Shown piece by piece: positions 49,102 through 58,238 of a DNA stretch of 64,000 bases. The translations under genes and the position numbers were made by a program. The notes beneath the pieces are model-generated. The model was not told the DNA's origin. It was given only the letters and a program-made list of their open reading frames with translations, and did not search any database. The DNA comes from Sphingobacterium litopenaei (lineage in GTDB: Bacteria; Bacteroidota; Bacteroidia; Sphingobacteriales; Sphingobacteriaceae), in assembly GCF_014692495.1 (NCBI RefSeq), contig NZ_JACOIJ010000017.1, forward strand, positions 16,481 through 80,480, read 5' to 3'. Every line of letters starts with the position of its first letter. Within the stretch, counting starts at the first letter, position 1.

Positions 49102-50001
49102 ATGAGAATAGCCGCAATAGATCTTGGTTCAAACACTTTTCATCTCATCATTGCTGAAAAGAAATCAGCGCATTTTGAAGTTATATTTAAGATAAATAAG
49201 CCGATAAAATTAAGTGAGGACATCACAAAAAACAATACTATAATCCCTGCCGCATTTTATCGCGGAATAAACTGCCTTAAGGAATTTAAAACTATTTTAG
49301 AAGAGTACAATGTCGACATAATAAAAGCCGTAGCTACTTCTGGCGTTCGTAGTGCTTCCAATGGTGAAGAATTTGTAAATACAGTGCGAGATCTTACAGG
49401 AATTGAAATAGAAATAATTTCTGGGGAAGAAGAAGCTACATTGATATACGCTGGAATCAAAGCAAGTGGTGCTATTCGAGGTAAATCTCTGATAATTGAC
49501 ATTGGCGGAGGAAGCACGGAATTTATATTCTGTGATAAAAATAAAGCGTATTGGAAGAAAAGTTTTGATATAGGAGCGGCTCGCTTGATGCAAAAGTTTT
49601 GGAATTCTGACCCATTAAGTGATTTAGAAAAGAAAAACTTAAAAGAGCATTTAGATAATACCTTAAAAGAATTAATTGAGTTCAATAAAAATTTTGGCGC
49701 ACCCCATCTCATAGGATCAGCAGGAGCTTTTGAAACGTTTAATGAAATGATTTACCCCTCCTCACAGATTGAACACATCAAAAGCACAGACATCAATATA
49801 AATCAATACAGAGAGCTGAGCAATCTACTTGTGCATTCTACGCATAAAGAACGATTACAAATGCCTAATTTAATTCCTTTACGTGTAGACATGATTGTCA
49901 TGGCTTGTGTTCTTACGGATTATATTATTAATAATTTGAATATTCAAGAAATCAAATTGAGTACATATGATCTTAAATACGGCATTTTAAGTCAACTGTA
50001 G
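49102..50001 (+). CDS. Ppx/GppA phosphatase family protein
   Basis: 299 residues, actin-like ATPase fold. N-terminal phosphate-binding loop AIDLGSNTFHLIIA and the second loop LIIDIGGGSTEFIF, with GEEEATLIYAGI between, define exopolyphosphatase/pppGpp hydrolase enzymes. At 300 residues it is the short form without the C-terminal HD domain. It degrades polyphosphate or (p)ppGpp-like substrates, which of these is not clear. It is transcribed alone, divergent from miaB, with its own terminator. Confidence 0.92.
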   Translation: MRIAAIDLGSNTFHLIIAEKKSAHFEVIFKINKPIKLSEDITKNNTIIPAAFYRGINCLKEFKTILEEYNVDIIKAVATSGVRSASNGEEFVNTVRDLTGIEIEIISGEEEATLIYAGIKASGAIRGKSLIIDIGGGSTEFIFCDKNKAYWKKSFDIGAARLMQKFWNSDPLSDLEKKNLKEHLDNTLKELIEFNKNFGAPHLIGSAGAFETFNEMIYPSSQIEHIKSTDININQYRELSNLLVHSTHKERLQMPNLIPLRVDMIVMACVLTDYIINNLNIQEIKLSTYDLKYGILSQL

Positions 50002-50011
50002 AAAACAAGAA

Positions 50012-50039
50012 AGGCGTTGGAAATCCAACGCCTTTTTAT
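50012..50039. terminator. terminator between ppx/gppA and the OmpA gene
   Basis: Stem AGGCGTTGGA/TCCAACGCCT (50012-50021 with 50024-50033) followed by T residues. Confidence 0.85.
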
Positions 50040-50058
50040 TAAGATCTAAACTTTATTA

Positions 50059-50748
50059 TTAATTACCAGCTTCTGCTTTAGCAGCTTCTTGCATTTTTTT
50101 GCTCGCTACGATTACCACCTCTACACGACGGTTTTCAGCACGACCAGCATCAGTATCATTTGAAGCAATAGGCTCTGAATAGTTTTTACCTTCAGTTTTG
50201 ATACGACCACCAGCTAAACCTTGAGAAACAGCGTAATCTCTAACTGCTTTCGCTCTAGCTTCAGAAACTTTTTGATTAGCTGATAAAGTACCTACGTTAT
50301 CTGTGTGACCTAAAACTAAAATTTCAGTATCAGGCTCTTTATTTAAAGTTTCTACTAACTTAGCAATGTTAGTTTTTGCATTACTTTTCAAAGCTGAACT
50401 ATTGAAATCGAACAAAATACCTGAATCGAATTTCACCAAAATACCTTCACCAACTTGCTCAACTTCTGCTCCAGCTACAGAATTTTCAATTTCTTTAGCT
50501 TGTTTGTCCATTTTCTTACCAATCAAAGTCCCCGCAACACCACCGATTGCAGCACCTGCAATAGCACCGATAGCTGTGTTACCAGCTTTATTACCGATCA
50601 ACGCACCGATACCTGCACCAGCTGTAGTACCAATTACAGCGCCTTTAGTTGTGCTACTTGTATTTTGGATAGTTTCACAACTTGCCAACAACATCGCAGA
50701 TGTAGCTAATGATAAGCCATAAACTGCTAACTTTTTATTCGCTTTCAT
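50059..50748 (-). CDS. OmpA-family lipoprotein with glycine-zipper domain
   Basis: 229 residues from the chosen start MKANKKLAVYG, which gives a lipoprotein signal with the cysteine in LLASCETIQN; the frame is open 15 codons further upstream. A glycine-rich zipper (GAVIGTTAGAGIGALIGNKAGN, then GAIAGAAIGGVAGTLIG) is followed by an OmpA-like peptidoglycan-binding domain (ILVLGHTDNVGTLSANQKVSEARAKAVRDYAVSQG and GRAENRRVEVVI). It probably links outer membrane and cell wall. Confidence 0.92.
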   Translation of the reverse strand: MKANKKLAVYGLSLATSAMLLASCETIQNTSSTTKGAVIGTTAGAGIGALIGNKAGNTAIGAIAGAAIGGVAGTLIGKKMDKQAKEIENSVAGAEVEQVGEGILVKFDSGILFDFNSSALKSNAKTNIAKLVETLNKEPDTEILVLGHTDNVGTLSANQKVSEARAKAVRDYAVSQGLAGGRIKTEGKNYSEPIASNDTDAGRAENRRVEVVIVASKKMQEAAKAEAGN

Positions 50749-50856
50749 AATCATATATTTTATTCTATTTCTAAACTCTATTTTTAAAAGCAAACAAAGC
50801 TAATGCCAATATTTTATATTTTTCAAAACGCGCGTGATAAAAGTTGTTTTTAAAAC

Positions 50857-51618
50857 TTAATTTTGTGGCGGAATATCTAATTTAGGCAGTTTTTCTGGAG
50901 CAGGTCGGCCTTTAGCATCCCACTCTTTAAATGATTTTGTGATATAATTTAACAAATCATATTGCCCCCATTTGGTGGCTACTGCATGAGAAGGTCTGTA
51001 TAACTCCATGAAATGTTCCAAATCTTGCCCTTCTAGTCCTGTTGTATTGGTTACAATAGTCTTATTGAATATTCGATCTACCGCAATAGCATCCAACTCT
51101 CTATCCATGAATTTTTCAAAGCGTTTCATGTTTTTGGCTTCCCGGCCAAAAAGATTATAAAGCGCTGTAGCTGGACTATTCAAATACGTACCCGCCGAGT
51201 TTTTCCCTCCATTATAAATTCCTTTTTTGGAATAATCATTCAGGATATCTTCCATCTCTTGCTGACGTGTACGTCTAGCCACTACAACCTCTTCAATAGT
51301 CAATCCAGGCTGCATCTCTAATACAATATCCTCCATACTATACAGTACAGTTTTTAGAGGACCATATCCAACTTTCGTGATGGACAAACTATCGCCTATA
51401 GATGCCTCAATATAGAATACCCCAAAATTATTCGTAGTCACCGTACGTTTCGAACACAAATTGGTTACGTTGACATCCACCAATCGTTTTCCGTTGCCTT
51501 TCTCTAAAATTATACCCGACACTTTAGGCATATCAGACACCTGCGCCGTTACAAATTGCATCAGCAAGAGCAATGGCATGAGGAAGGTTATCTTTTTAAA
51601 TAGTATTGTCATATGCAT
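50857..51618 (-). CDS. carboxypeptidase-like regulatory domain exported protein
   Basis: 253 residues with a signal peptide ending near MQFVTAQV. A carboxypeptidase-D-like beta domain (VSGIILEKGNGKRLVDVNVTNLCSKRTVTTNNFGVFYIEA) takes the first half. The C-terminal half (RTRQQEMEDILNDYSKKGIYNGGKNSAGTYLNSPATALYNLFGREAKNMKRFEKFMDREL) is a helical region common in Bacteroidetes envelope proteins of unknown function. It is likely periplasmic or outer-membrane associated. Confidence 0.8.
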   Translation of the reverse strand: MHMTILFKKITFLMPLLLLMQFVTAQVSDMPKVSGIILEKGNGKRLVDVNVTNLCSKRTVTTNNFGVFYIEASIGDSLSITKVGYGPLKTVLYSMEDIVLEMQPGLTIEEVVVARRTRQQEMEDILNDYSKKGIYNGGKNSAGTYLNSPATALYNLFGREAKNMKRFEKFMDRELDAIAVDRIFNKTIVTNTTGLEGQDLEHFMELYRPSHAVATKWGQYDLLNYITKSFKEWDAKGRPAPEKLPKLDIPPQN

Positions 51619-51678
51619 CTAAAGTAATCAAATATTGGACTCTGTTTTGTTAAAAAGTTTAAAGATTTTTAGAACTTC

Positions 51679-52080
51679 TTATTTGTATGGGTAAAAAACA
51701 AAGTTGGCTCCCTCCGGTACAACGACGAATAAACACATGAAATTTTCGGGCTTTTTATATGTTTTTTCAAAGGCAGCTTTTTTACCTGAAGCTATCACAC
51801 CTCTTTCAACAAATTCTTCTAAAGAAGATGCCTTAATAGACCAATTCGTTCCTAATTCTGCTCTGTCTAAGAGAATTTCACCTAAAGACACTTCGTGTTG
51901 TGTAGCAATAAAAATAGGATAAAGCGTATAACCTTCAGCAACCATTTCCGAAGAAATTTCTTTGATAGATTCACTATAGAAATCCAAATCAACCTTCAGA
52001 CTTTGTAGAGGACTGGGTTTCTTTTGCTCTTGTCCATCTCCACCCGCGGAGGCTCCAGTTATTAAATCCGAAAAATCCAT
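51679..52080 (-). CDS. conserved hypothetical cytoplasmic protein
   Basis: 133 residues, no signal or membrane segment. The ordered part starts near residue 27 (LKVDLDFYSESIKEISSEMVAEGYTLYPIFIATQHEVSLGEILLDRAELGTNWSI) after a flexible Gly/Gln/Lys-rich stretch. I do not recognise a named domain. Its start lies one base after the stop of rlmD, so it is translated from the same messenger. Confidence 0.75.
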   Translation of the reverse strand: MDFSDLITGASAGGDGQEQKKPSPLQSLKVDLDFYSESIKEISSEMVAEGYTLYPIFIATQHEVSLGEILLDRAELGTNWSIKASSLEEFVERGVIASGKKAAFEKTYKKPENFMCLFVVVPEGANFVFYPYK

Positions 52081-52081
52081 A

Positions 52082-53488
52082 TTATCTTAATCTTAATAAA
52101 ACCACATTTTCCACATGTTGTGTTTGTGGGAACATATCCACAGGTTTAATGCGCACTACCTCATATTTAGCAGCTAACATTTCCAAATCTCGTGCTTGCG
52201 TCGCCGCATTACAGCTGACATACACTACTTTAGGAGCTTCCATCTCTAAAATACGATTTACAACATCTGCATGCATACCTGCACGCGGTGGATCTGTAAT
52301 CACCACATCTGGTTTTCCATGAATAGCCACAAATTCAGCAGTCAATACATCTTTCATATCTCCTGCATAGAATTTGGTATTATTTACACCATTAATTTGC
52401 GAATTTATCTTCGCATCTTCAATAGCCGAAGGCACATATTCTACCCCCACAACCTCTCTAGCTTGACGCGCTACGAAATTGGCAATAGTTCCGGCCCCTG
52501 TATATAAATCGTAAACCAACTCATCACCTTTTAGTTCAGCGAAATCACGTGTGATTTTATACAATTCATACGCTTGACGTGAATTGGTTTGATAAAATGA
52601 TTTAGGACCTACTTTGAATTTTAAGCCCTCCATTTCTTCATAGATAAAATCTCGTCCTTTGAAAACATGAATTTCCTGATCAAAAATCGTGTCATTACGT
52701 TTTTGATTGATGATGTATAATAAAGAAGTAATATCAGGGAACTTTTGGGCGATAAAATTCATCATCAATTCCACTTGACCATCTTCAAGATAAGCAAAAA
52801 CTACCACCACCATAACTTCACCTGTCGAAGATGTACGGATAATCAAATTTCGTAAAGCACCTTCGTGCTCTCTCAAGTCATAGAATGAAATTCCATTTTC
52901 AACTGCAAAGTCACGCACTGCATTACGTAGATTATTCGAAGGATCTTGTTGCAAATAGCAATGATCGATATCTAAAATCTTGTCAAAACGACCTGGCACG
53001 TGAAAACCCAAAGCATTTAGATTTTCAGGTGTCACCACCTCATCACGACTTGTAAGCCATCTTTTATTCGAAAAAGTGTACTCAAGTTTATTGCGGTAAT
53101 ATGTTGTTTCAGCAGACCCTAAGATATCTTCCATAGACGAAGTATCTACCTTGCCAATACGCGTAAGCGCATTATCAACGTATTGCTGCTTGAATTTCAA
53201 TTGCGCTTCATAGCTCATATGCTGCCATTTACAGCCACCACAAACCCCAAAGTGCGGACAGAAAGGTTCGATACGATAAGACGAAGGTTGTATGATTTGT
53301 GTTACTTTTCCTTCAGCAAAGTTTTTCTTTTTACGCTGTAATTCTACATCAACAACATCACCAGGAATTGCTTTCTCAATAAAAAGCACTAATTCCTCAT
53401 GTCTGCCTACACCTTTGCCTTCTTCAGCGATGTCAAAAATCTCAATATTTTGAAGCTGTTTTTTATCTTGTGGTATTCTTCTGCCCAT
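52082..53488 (-). CDS. rlmD: 23S rRNA (uracil-1939-C5)-methyltransferase RlmD/RumA type
   Basis: 468 residues from the chosen start MGRRIPQDKKQ; an in-frame ATG lies ten codons earlier. An N-terminal TRAM domain binds RNA. Cluster cysteines lie in CPHFGVCGGCKWQHM. The methyltransferase fold shows DLYTGAGTIANFVA (SAM site) and the catalytic cysteine in VVYVSCNAATQARDLEML. Related RlmC/TrmA enzymes share the fold, so the precise uridine is inferred. Confidence 0.92.
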   Translation of the reverse strand: MGRRIPQDKKQLQNIEIFDIAEEGKGVGRHEELVLFIEKAIPGDVVDVELQRKKKNFAEGKVTQIIQPSSYRIEPFCPHFGVCGGCKWQHMSYEAQLKFKQQYVDNALTRIGKVDTSSMEDILGSAETTYYRNKLEYTFSNKRWLTSRDEVVTPENLNALGFHVPGRFDKILDIDHCYLQQDPSNNLRNAVRDFAVENGISFYDLREHEGALRNLIIRTSSTGEVMVVVVFAYLEDGQVELMMNFIAQKFPDITSLLYIINQKRNDTIFDQEIHVFKGRDFIYEEMEGLKFKVGPKSFYQTNSRQAYELYKITRDFAELKGDELVYDLYTGAGTIANFVARQAREVVGVEYVPSAIEDAKINSQINGVNNTKFYAGDMKDVLTAEFVAIHGKPDVVITDPPRAGMHADVVNRILEMEAPKVVYVSCNAATQARDLEMLAAKYEVVRIKPVDMFPQTQHVENVVLLRLR

Positions 53489-53541
53489 AGCGTACAAAAA
53501 TACACTTTTTAATCGCAATTTGGAATCCGATTATCGTCTAC

Positions 53542-54117
53542 TTAAGCAATAGTAGCCTGAACCAAGTAAGGCAAAATTTCTTTTTGGAAAGAAATAAAAT
53601 TCTTGCGCACATCTGCTTCAGTAACAGCGGTGAACGCAAAAGAAAAAACAATATTTTTACTAGACTTAATCAAAAAAGTCAATTTTTCTTCGGGAATGGT
53701 AGAACCAATGACCTCATTTTTAATAAAGGAACTGAGCAATAAAAACTCCAAGTCATCAGATAATGTCTTCAAATATTCCTGAGCATTCGTTGACTCTCGA
53801 ATAAACTCCCAACCTACGAACTCATTACAAACAGTATATGTAACACGACTGACCCGCAAAATGGTCTTTCCTAAGAAAGTTGAAAGATCCAATTCTTTTA
53901 CACGGGTATTCAAGATATCTTCTACATTTTCGCGAATGTAGTCCATCAACACTTCGTGTAGGATGATTTCTTTGGAAGGGAAAATTTTGTAAAATGTAGC
54001 TTTTGAGATGTGCGCTTGCTTTGCGAGCTCATTTACGCTGGTCTTGTTGTAACCATATTTGCGAAACAAATCTCGGGCAGCTCTTTTTATTGTATAAACT
54101 ACATCTTCCTGATTCAT
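53542..54117 (-). CDS. TetR/AcrR-family transcriptional regulator
   Basis: 191 residues. N-terminal HTH SVNELAKQAHISKATFYKIFPSKEIILHEVL at about 25-55, preceded by AARDLFRKYGYNKT. The C-terminal ligand-binding helices give no clue to the ligand. Its gene starts 2 bases from the end of the lipoprotein gene and may be translated together with it; the target is unknown. Confidence 0.92.
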   Translation of the reverse strand: MNQEDVVYTIKRAARDLFRKYGYNKTSVNELAKQAHISKATFYKIFPSKEIILHEVLMDYIRENVEDILNTRVKELDLSTFLGKTILRVSRVTYTVCNEFVGWEFIRESTNAQEYLKTLSDDLEFLLLSSFIKNEVIGSTIPEEKLTFLIKSSKNIVFSFAFTAVTEADVRKNFISFQKEILPYLVQATIA

Positions 54118-54118
54118 A

Positions 54119-54523
54119 TTAATTTGTTATGACGTACAAATTCCCTTGCTTTCGTACTTGATACCGTCGCAAAGAACATTCTGCCAAATGTGTAGGAGAA
54201 CCATCCAATAACAGCCATTTTGCTGCTGTATTCGGATCGACAGCCTCCAAACCTTCCACTACCACTTTGCTATTTCCAGATCCCTTCACGGTGCTACACC
54301 TATCGTATGCGACCACGGTACTTCCATTATTATAGACAATCAAACCACATACTCCACCATTTGCATATATCCAAGAATGCGCTAATGACAGTTCCAGGCT
54401 TTTTTCTAGTGTTAAAGTCTCGTTGACAACACTATTTAAAATCATATTGCACCCTCCATCTTTGCAACCACTCAAAAGCAGCGATACCGTGAAGAATGCA
54501 AGACAATTTATATATTTAATCAT
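54119..54523 (-). CDS. small lipoprotein, Rieske-like without full ligand set
   Basis: 134 residues. Lipoprotein signal with the cysteine in LLLSGCKDGGC. The stretch GGVCGLIVYNNGSTVVAYDRCSTV followed by HLAECSLRRYQVRKQGNLYVI is laid out like the Rieske-type lipoproteins of Bacteroidetes, in which Cys-x-His and Cys-x-x-His hold a 2Fe-2S cluster. Here both cysteines stay but the histidines are not at the expected places, so cluster binding is doubtful. The gene abuts pheS directly. Confidence 0.6.
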   Translation of the reverse strand: MIKYINCLAFFTVSLLLSGCKDGGCNMILNSVVNETLTLEKSLELSLAHSWIYANGGVCGLIVYNNGSTVVAYDRCSTVKGSGNSKVVVEGLEAVDPNTAAKWLLLDGSPTHLAECSLRRYQVRKQGNLYVITN

Positions 54524-55561
54524 CTAGATGATTTCGGTCTCAAATTGGGACAAGAAACGAGCATCGTTCTCTGAGAACAATCTTAAATCTTTAATTTCAT
54601 ATTTCAAGTTGGTAATACGCTCGATCCCCATACCGAAAGCAAAACCAGAGTATTTTTTACTGTCGATACCACAGTTTTCTAAAACGTTAGGATCAACCAT
54701 ACCACAACCTAAAATCTCAACCCAACCCGAACCTTTGCATAAGTTACAACCAGCACCTTTACAAATAGTACAAGAAATATCCATTTCAGCAGAAGGCTCT
54801 GTAAAAGGAAAATACGAAGGACGGAAACGAACTTTCGTACCTTCTCCATATAATTCCTGCACAAAGTGAAACAATGTTTGTTTCAAGTCAGCAAACGAAA
54901 CATTTTCGTCTACATACAATCCCTCCACTTGGTGGAAGAAACAGTGAGCTCTCGCTGAAATAGCCTCATTGCGGTAAACACGACCCGGCATGATCGCTCT
55001 GAAAGGAGGCTGACCTGCTTCCATTAAACGAACTTGTACCGATGAGGTATGTGTGCGCAATGCAATATCATTACCCTCTTGCTTTTTGATAAAGAAAGTA
55101 TCTTGCATATCACGAGCAGGATGTTCAGGAGGGAAGTTCAAGGCAGAGAAATTATGCCAGTCATCTTCAATCTCTGGACCTTCTGCGACGATAAATCCTA
55201 ATTTTTTGAAAATCTCAACAATCTCCTTGCGCACAAGCGACAACGGATGACGAGATCCTAATTGAAAACCTTCACCTGGTAGAGTTAAATCTTCTTCTTC
55301 GCGTTTATGAACTTTAGCAGCACTAGCAAACTGAGCCTGAGATTCTTGAAATTTAGTCTCTGCTAATTGCTTAAATTCGTTCAACACTTTACCCAAAACT
55401 CGTTTCTCTTCATTAGAAACAGTTTTGAACTCTTCAAACAATTCTTTGATTATCCCTTTAGAAACTAAAAATTTTAATCTGAAATCCTCTACATCCGCAG
55501 CAGATGCAGGCGTAAATTGCTCAATTTCTTTGGTATACTGCGCTATTTTATCTTGCAACAT
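54524..55561 (-). CDS. pheS: phenylalanyl-tRNA synthetase alpha subunit
   Basis: 345 residues from MLQDKIAQYTKEIEQF; an ATG three codons earlier is possible. The N-terminal coiled coil binds tRNA. Class II motifs are visible: GFIVAEGPEIEDDWHNFSALN, HPARDMQDTFFI (motif 1 zone), RTHTSSVQVRLME and MPGRVYRNEAISARAHCFFHQVEG (motif 2), and FGMGIERITNLKY (motif 3). It charges tRNA-Phe together with PheT, which is encoded elsewhere. Confidence 0.98.
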   Translation of the reverse strand: MLQDKIAQYTKEIEQFTPASAADVEDFRLKFLVSKGIIKELFEEFKTVSNEEKRVLGKVLNEFKQLAETKFQESQAQFASAAKVHKREEEDLTLPGEGFQLGSRHPLSLVRKEIVEIFKKLGFIVAEGPEIEDDWHNFSALNFPPEHPARDMQDTFFIKKQEGNDIALRTHTSSVQVRLMEAGQPPFRAIMPGRVYRNEAISARAHCFFHQVEGLYVDENVSFADLKQTLFHFVQELYGEGTKVRFRPSYFPFTEPSAEMDISCTICKGAGCNLCKGSGWVEILGCGMVDPNVLENCGIDSKKYSGFAFGMGIERITNLKYEIKDLRLFSENDARFLSQFETEII

Positions 55562-55626
55562 AATCGCCAAAGATACGGCAAAAATTAAACTTTTAGTGAA
55601 AGGTTATTCAAAAATATTCTATCTAC

Positions 55627-56070
55627 TTAGAATGGTAGACCGTCATCGGTATCATTCTCTGTAAAATCCACACTTTGCTCTTGTGCTTGATTAGTAGTGT
55701 TATTATTAGATGAGTTCGAATTGTTTGTATTTTCGAAATCTGACCTGCGGCCTAATATATTAAAGCTTTCCGCTACAATTTCAGTAGTATATCGTCTCAC
55801 GCCCTCTTTATCTTCGTAAGAACGTGTACGCAATTTTCCTTCTATATATACTAATCTACCTTTGGTAAGATATTTGGCTGCTACATCAGCCAATCCGCGC
55901 CACATGACAATATTGTGCCACTCCGTTTGTTCTACTTTTTTACCATCCTTGTTAAATGTTTCAGAAGTAGCTAATGGAAAACTGGCAACACTTACATTTC
56001 CTTCTAGATAACGTAATTCCGGGTCCTTTCCCAAGTGACCCACTAAAATAACTTTGTTAACGCTCGACAT
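55627..56070 (-). CDS. ssb: single-stranded DNA-binding protein
   Basis: 147 residues. OB fold with VNKVILVGHLGKDPELRYLEGN, FNKDGKKVEQTEWHNIVMWRGLADVAAKYL and KGRLVYIEGKLRTRSYEDKEGVRRYTTEIVAE. An Asn/Ser/Gln-rich flexible linker leads to the acidic tip DDGLPF that recruits repair and replication proteins. It lies 23 bases after mutY. Confidence 0.98.
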   Translation of the reverse strand: MSSVNKVILVGHLGKDPELRYLEGNVSVASFPLATSETFNKDGKKVEQTEWHNIVMWRGLADVAAKYLTKGRLVYIEGKLRTRSYEDKEGVRRYTTEIVAESFNILGRRSDFENTNNSNSSNNNTTNQAQEQSVDFTENDTDDGLPF

Positions 56071-56093
56071 AATAATTTAGAGTTTTTAATTGA

Positions 56094-57143
56094 TTAGTTC
56101 ATAAAATACTTATTAATGAAAGAAAAAATAAGCTTATGCTTAGCTAATTTATCTAAATTATCTGAATTATAATAATTCCAAGACGGTTTTTTTTCGATAT
56201 TATTTTGCTCATCTACAACACGATAAAATCGTGCATAAATATTCTGATGACTTAAAATATGCTTTATTGGCTCACCAATTTCCTCAATTTCTACATCACC
56301 AAAATATACCTTATACTCGTCCTGCTCCTTCAATTCTTCTAAACTTACCTCTTGCTGTGTCTCGATAAGAGGAAACTCATACATATTTGCCCACACATCA
56401 TTTTCTCCTCTTTTTGCAAAAAGATAAGCCCCTTCTTTTTCAACGACAAAATAATGGAAATAACGGTTTCTGCTGGATTTGCCTTTGATTTTCACAGGAA
56501 GATTAGCTACCAAACCATTTTTTAAAGCCACGCAATCTAAGCTTAAAACGCAGTTCTCACAATCTGGAGCCTTTGGCTTACAGACTGTAGCTCCAAAATC
56601 CATAATAGCTTGATTGTACAGACCAGGATGAGAATCAGAAATTACCTCGTTGGCCAAAGCTAAAAATTGCTTCTTGCCACTTGTAGAATTTATTGGCGTG
56701 TCAATTCCAAAATATCTCGACAAAACACGAAAAACATTCCCATCTAGTACCGCCTTCTTCTCATTTATAGAAAATGAAGATATAGCTGCAGCCGTATATT
56801 CCCCCACTCCTGATAGCTTAATTACTTCTTCATATTGGGTTGGAAAAACACATTCAAAATCTGACATCACCATTTTGGCAGCCTTATGCATATTACGGAC
56901 ACGAGAGTAATAACCTAACCCTTGCCAAAGACGTAAAAGCTCACCTTCACCTGCTTCAGCAAAAGCTTTGACATTTGGGTAAGATTCAACAAATCGATAG
57001 AAATAAGGCATCCCTTGTTCCACTCGCGTTTGTTGCAAAATAATCTCCGACAACCAAATTATATAAGGGTCTTTTGTATGTCTCCAAGGCAGATCGCGAC
57101 CATTATTTCTGTACCAATTAATCAGCTCATCAGCTATTATCAT
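56094..57143 (-). CDS. mutY: A/G-specific adenine glycosylase MutY
   Basis: 349 residues. It removes adenine mispaired with 8-oxoguanine. LPWRHTKDPYIIWLSEIILQQTRVEQG holds the catalytic Glu, LSGVGEYTAAAISSFSI is the helix-hairpin-helix, the catalytic Asp lies in AIMDFGATVCKPKAPDC, and the 4Fe-4S cysteines run through CENCVLSLDC. The C-terminal part is the NUDIX-like domain that reads 8-oxoG. It is read from the other strand than the peptidase beyond, with which it shares a 150-base gap. Confidence 0.96.
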   Translation of the reverse strand: MIIADELINWYRNNGRDLPWRHTKDPYIIWLSEIILQQTRVEQGMPYFYRFVESYPNVKAFAEAGEGELLRLWQGLGYYSRVRNMHKAAKMVMSDFECVFPTQYEEVIKLSGVGEYTAAAISSFSINEKKAVLDGNVFRVLSRYFGIDTPINSTSGKKQFLALANEVISDSHPGLYNQAIMDFGATVCKPKAPDCENCVLSLDCVALKNGLVANLPVKIKGKSSRNRYFHYFVVEKEGAYLFAKRGENDVWANMYEFPLIETQQEVSLEELKEQDEYKVYFGDVEIEEIGEPIKHILSHQNIYARFYRVVDEQNNIEKKPSWNYYNSDNLDKLAKHKLIFSFINKYFMN

Positions 57144-57232
57144 ACAGCAAATATCAAGATAATTTAACAGTTTTTAACAACAACAAGTTGATTTTCAATA
57201 ACAACAACCTGACTACTAACCAAATAAATTTG

Positions 57233-57240
57233 TACATTTG
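57233..57240 (+). promoter_or_regulatory. possible -7 element for the M23 peptidase gene
   Basis: TACATTTG fits TAnnTTTG and stands 57 bases before the ATG, but no TTG is found at 19-21 bases upstream, so support is partial. Confidence 0.4.
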
Positions 57241-57296
57241 CAACCGCCCCTATGAGAAACAAATAACAACTAAACTTAACTACACAGAGGAGGAGT

Positions 57297-58151
57297 ATGT
57301 TTAAGAAAAAATCAGCTATACAAATAAGTATAGAAGGAATTAAAGAAAAAAGTTTAGAGGTTCCTACTATATTAATAAAGCACTGGAAAGAAATTTCTCT
57401 TTCAGCATTAGCCCTAATTGTAGCATTAATCGGCACTATTGCCTATGTAGCCGCAATCAAAAAGGCAGAGGATGTAAGTGCAAAATACGAAGCAGCATTG
57501 GAGAAAATTCATCAAAAAAATAAGAAGCTTAATTCTACGCAGCTTGAAACACAACAAGATATTTTGGAAGCCAAAAAGTCTTTTATGAAAATTGACTCAA
57601 CTATCCAAAGTATTAATGGCAAAATGAAAAAACGCGGCATTAACACCAAGTTAGCATTTGCCAATACAGGTGGTCCAACTGAAATTGATGAAGAAAACAT
57701 TGCCTTATTAAGCGAATACTATGAAAATTTATTAGCCAATGTAGAGAAGAAAATGGCTAGCATACCGCTTGGCAAGCCGCATAATGGCGCAATAACTTCA
57801 AGGTTTGGATATAGAGTAAATCCATTTACTCGCAGAGGAAGAGAAATGCATTCTGGTGTGGATTTTAGAGGGCGTATGGGCGAACCAATCCGTGTGACTG
57901 CAGATGGCGTGGTGACTTTTGCTGGATACGAAGGAGAATACGGATATGTAGTCAAAGTAAAACATCAACATGGCTACGAGACAAGATATGCACATTTAGT
58001 GCGTACGCAAGTGAAGAAAGGACAACGTGTAGATGTAGGCACAGTAGTAGGATTGCTAGGCAATACGGGTCGAAGCACAGGCCCCCATCTTCATTATGAA
58101 ATCTTAAAAGACAATAAAAAGATTAATCCAGAAAAGTATTTTGAATTGTAA
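57297..58151 (+). CDS. M23-family (LytM) cell-wall peptidase with membrane anchor
   Basis: 284 residues. One membrane helix at about residues 34-58 (ISLSALALIVALIGTIAYVAAI), then a coiled coil, then a LytM domain from about residue 160. Zinc-site motifs are HSGVDFRGRMGEPI (His and Asp) and GPHLHYEILKDNKKINP (His-x-His), with a second conserved His in YETRYAHLV. So the enzyme probably cuts peptidoglycan cross-links in the periplasm. A GGAGGAG ribosome site lies just ahead of the ATG. Confidence 0.94.
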   Translation: MFKKKSAIQISIEGIKEKSLEVPTILIKHWKEISLSALALIVALIGTIAYVAAIKKAEDVSAKYEAALEKIHQKNKKLNSTQLETQQDILEAKKSFMKIDSTIQSINGKMKKRGINTKLAFANTGGPTEIDEENIALLSEYYENLLANVEKKMASIPLGKPHNGAITSRFGYRVNPFTRRGREMHSGVDFRGRMGEPIRVTADGVVTFAGYEGEYGYVVKVKHQHGYETRYAHLVRTQVKKGQRVDVGTVVGLLGNTGRSTGPHLHYEILKDNKKINPEKYFEL

Positions 58152-58168
58152 CCGAGAATTCAAAAATA

Positions 58169-58206
58169 AAAAGGTTCATTTGATGTATACAAATGAACCT
58201 TTTTAT
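58169..58206 (+). terminator. terminator after the M23 peptidase gene
   Basis: Stem AAGGTTCATTT/AAATGAACCTT (58171-58181 with 58191-58201), 9-base loop, T-run after it and an A-run before it, so it may also serve the converging lipoprotein gene. Confidence 0.85.
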
Positions 58207-58238
58207 TATACTTAATTCTACCTAATCCTTAATTCAAT

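Noticed and set aside
57164..57436. 90-residue minus-strand ORF at the M23 peptidase start
   Set aside because: Covers the promoter gap and the opposite strand of the peptidase; no domain.
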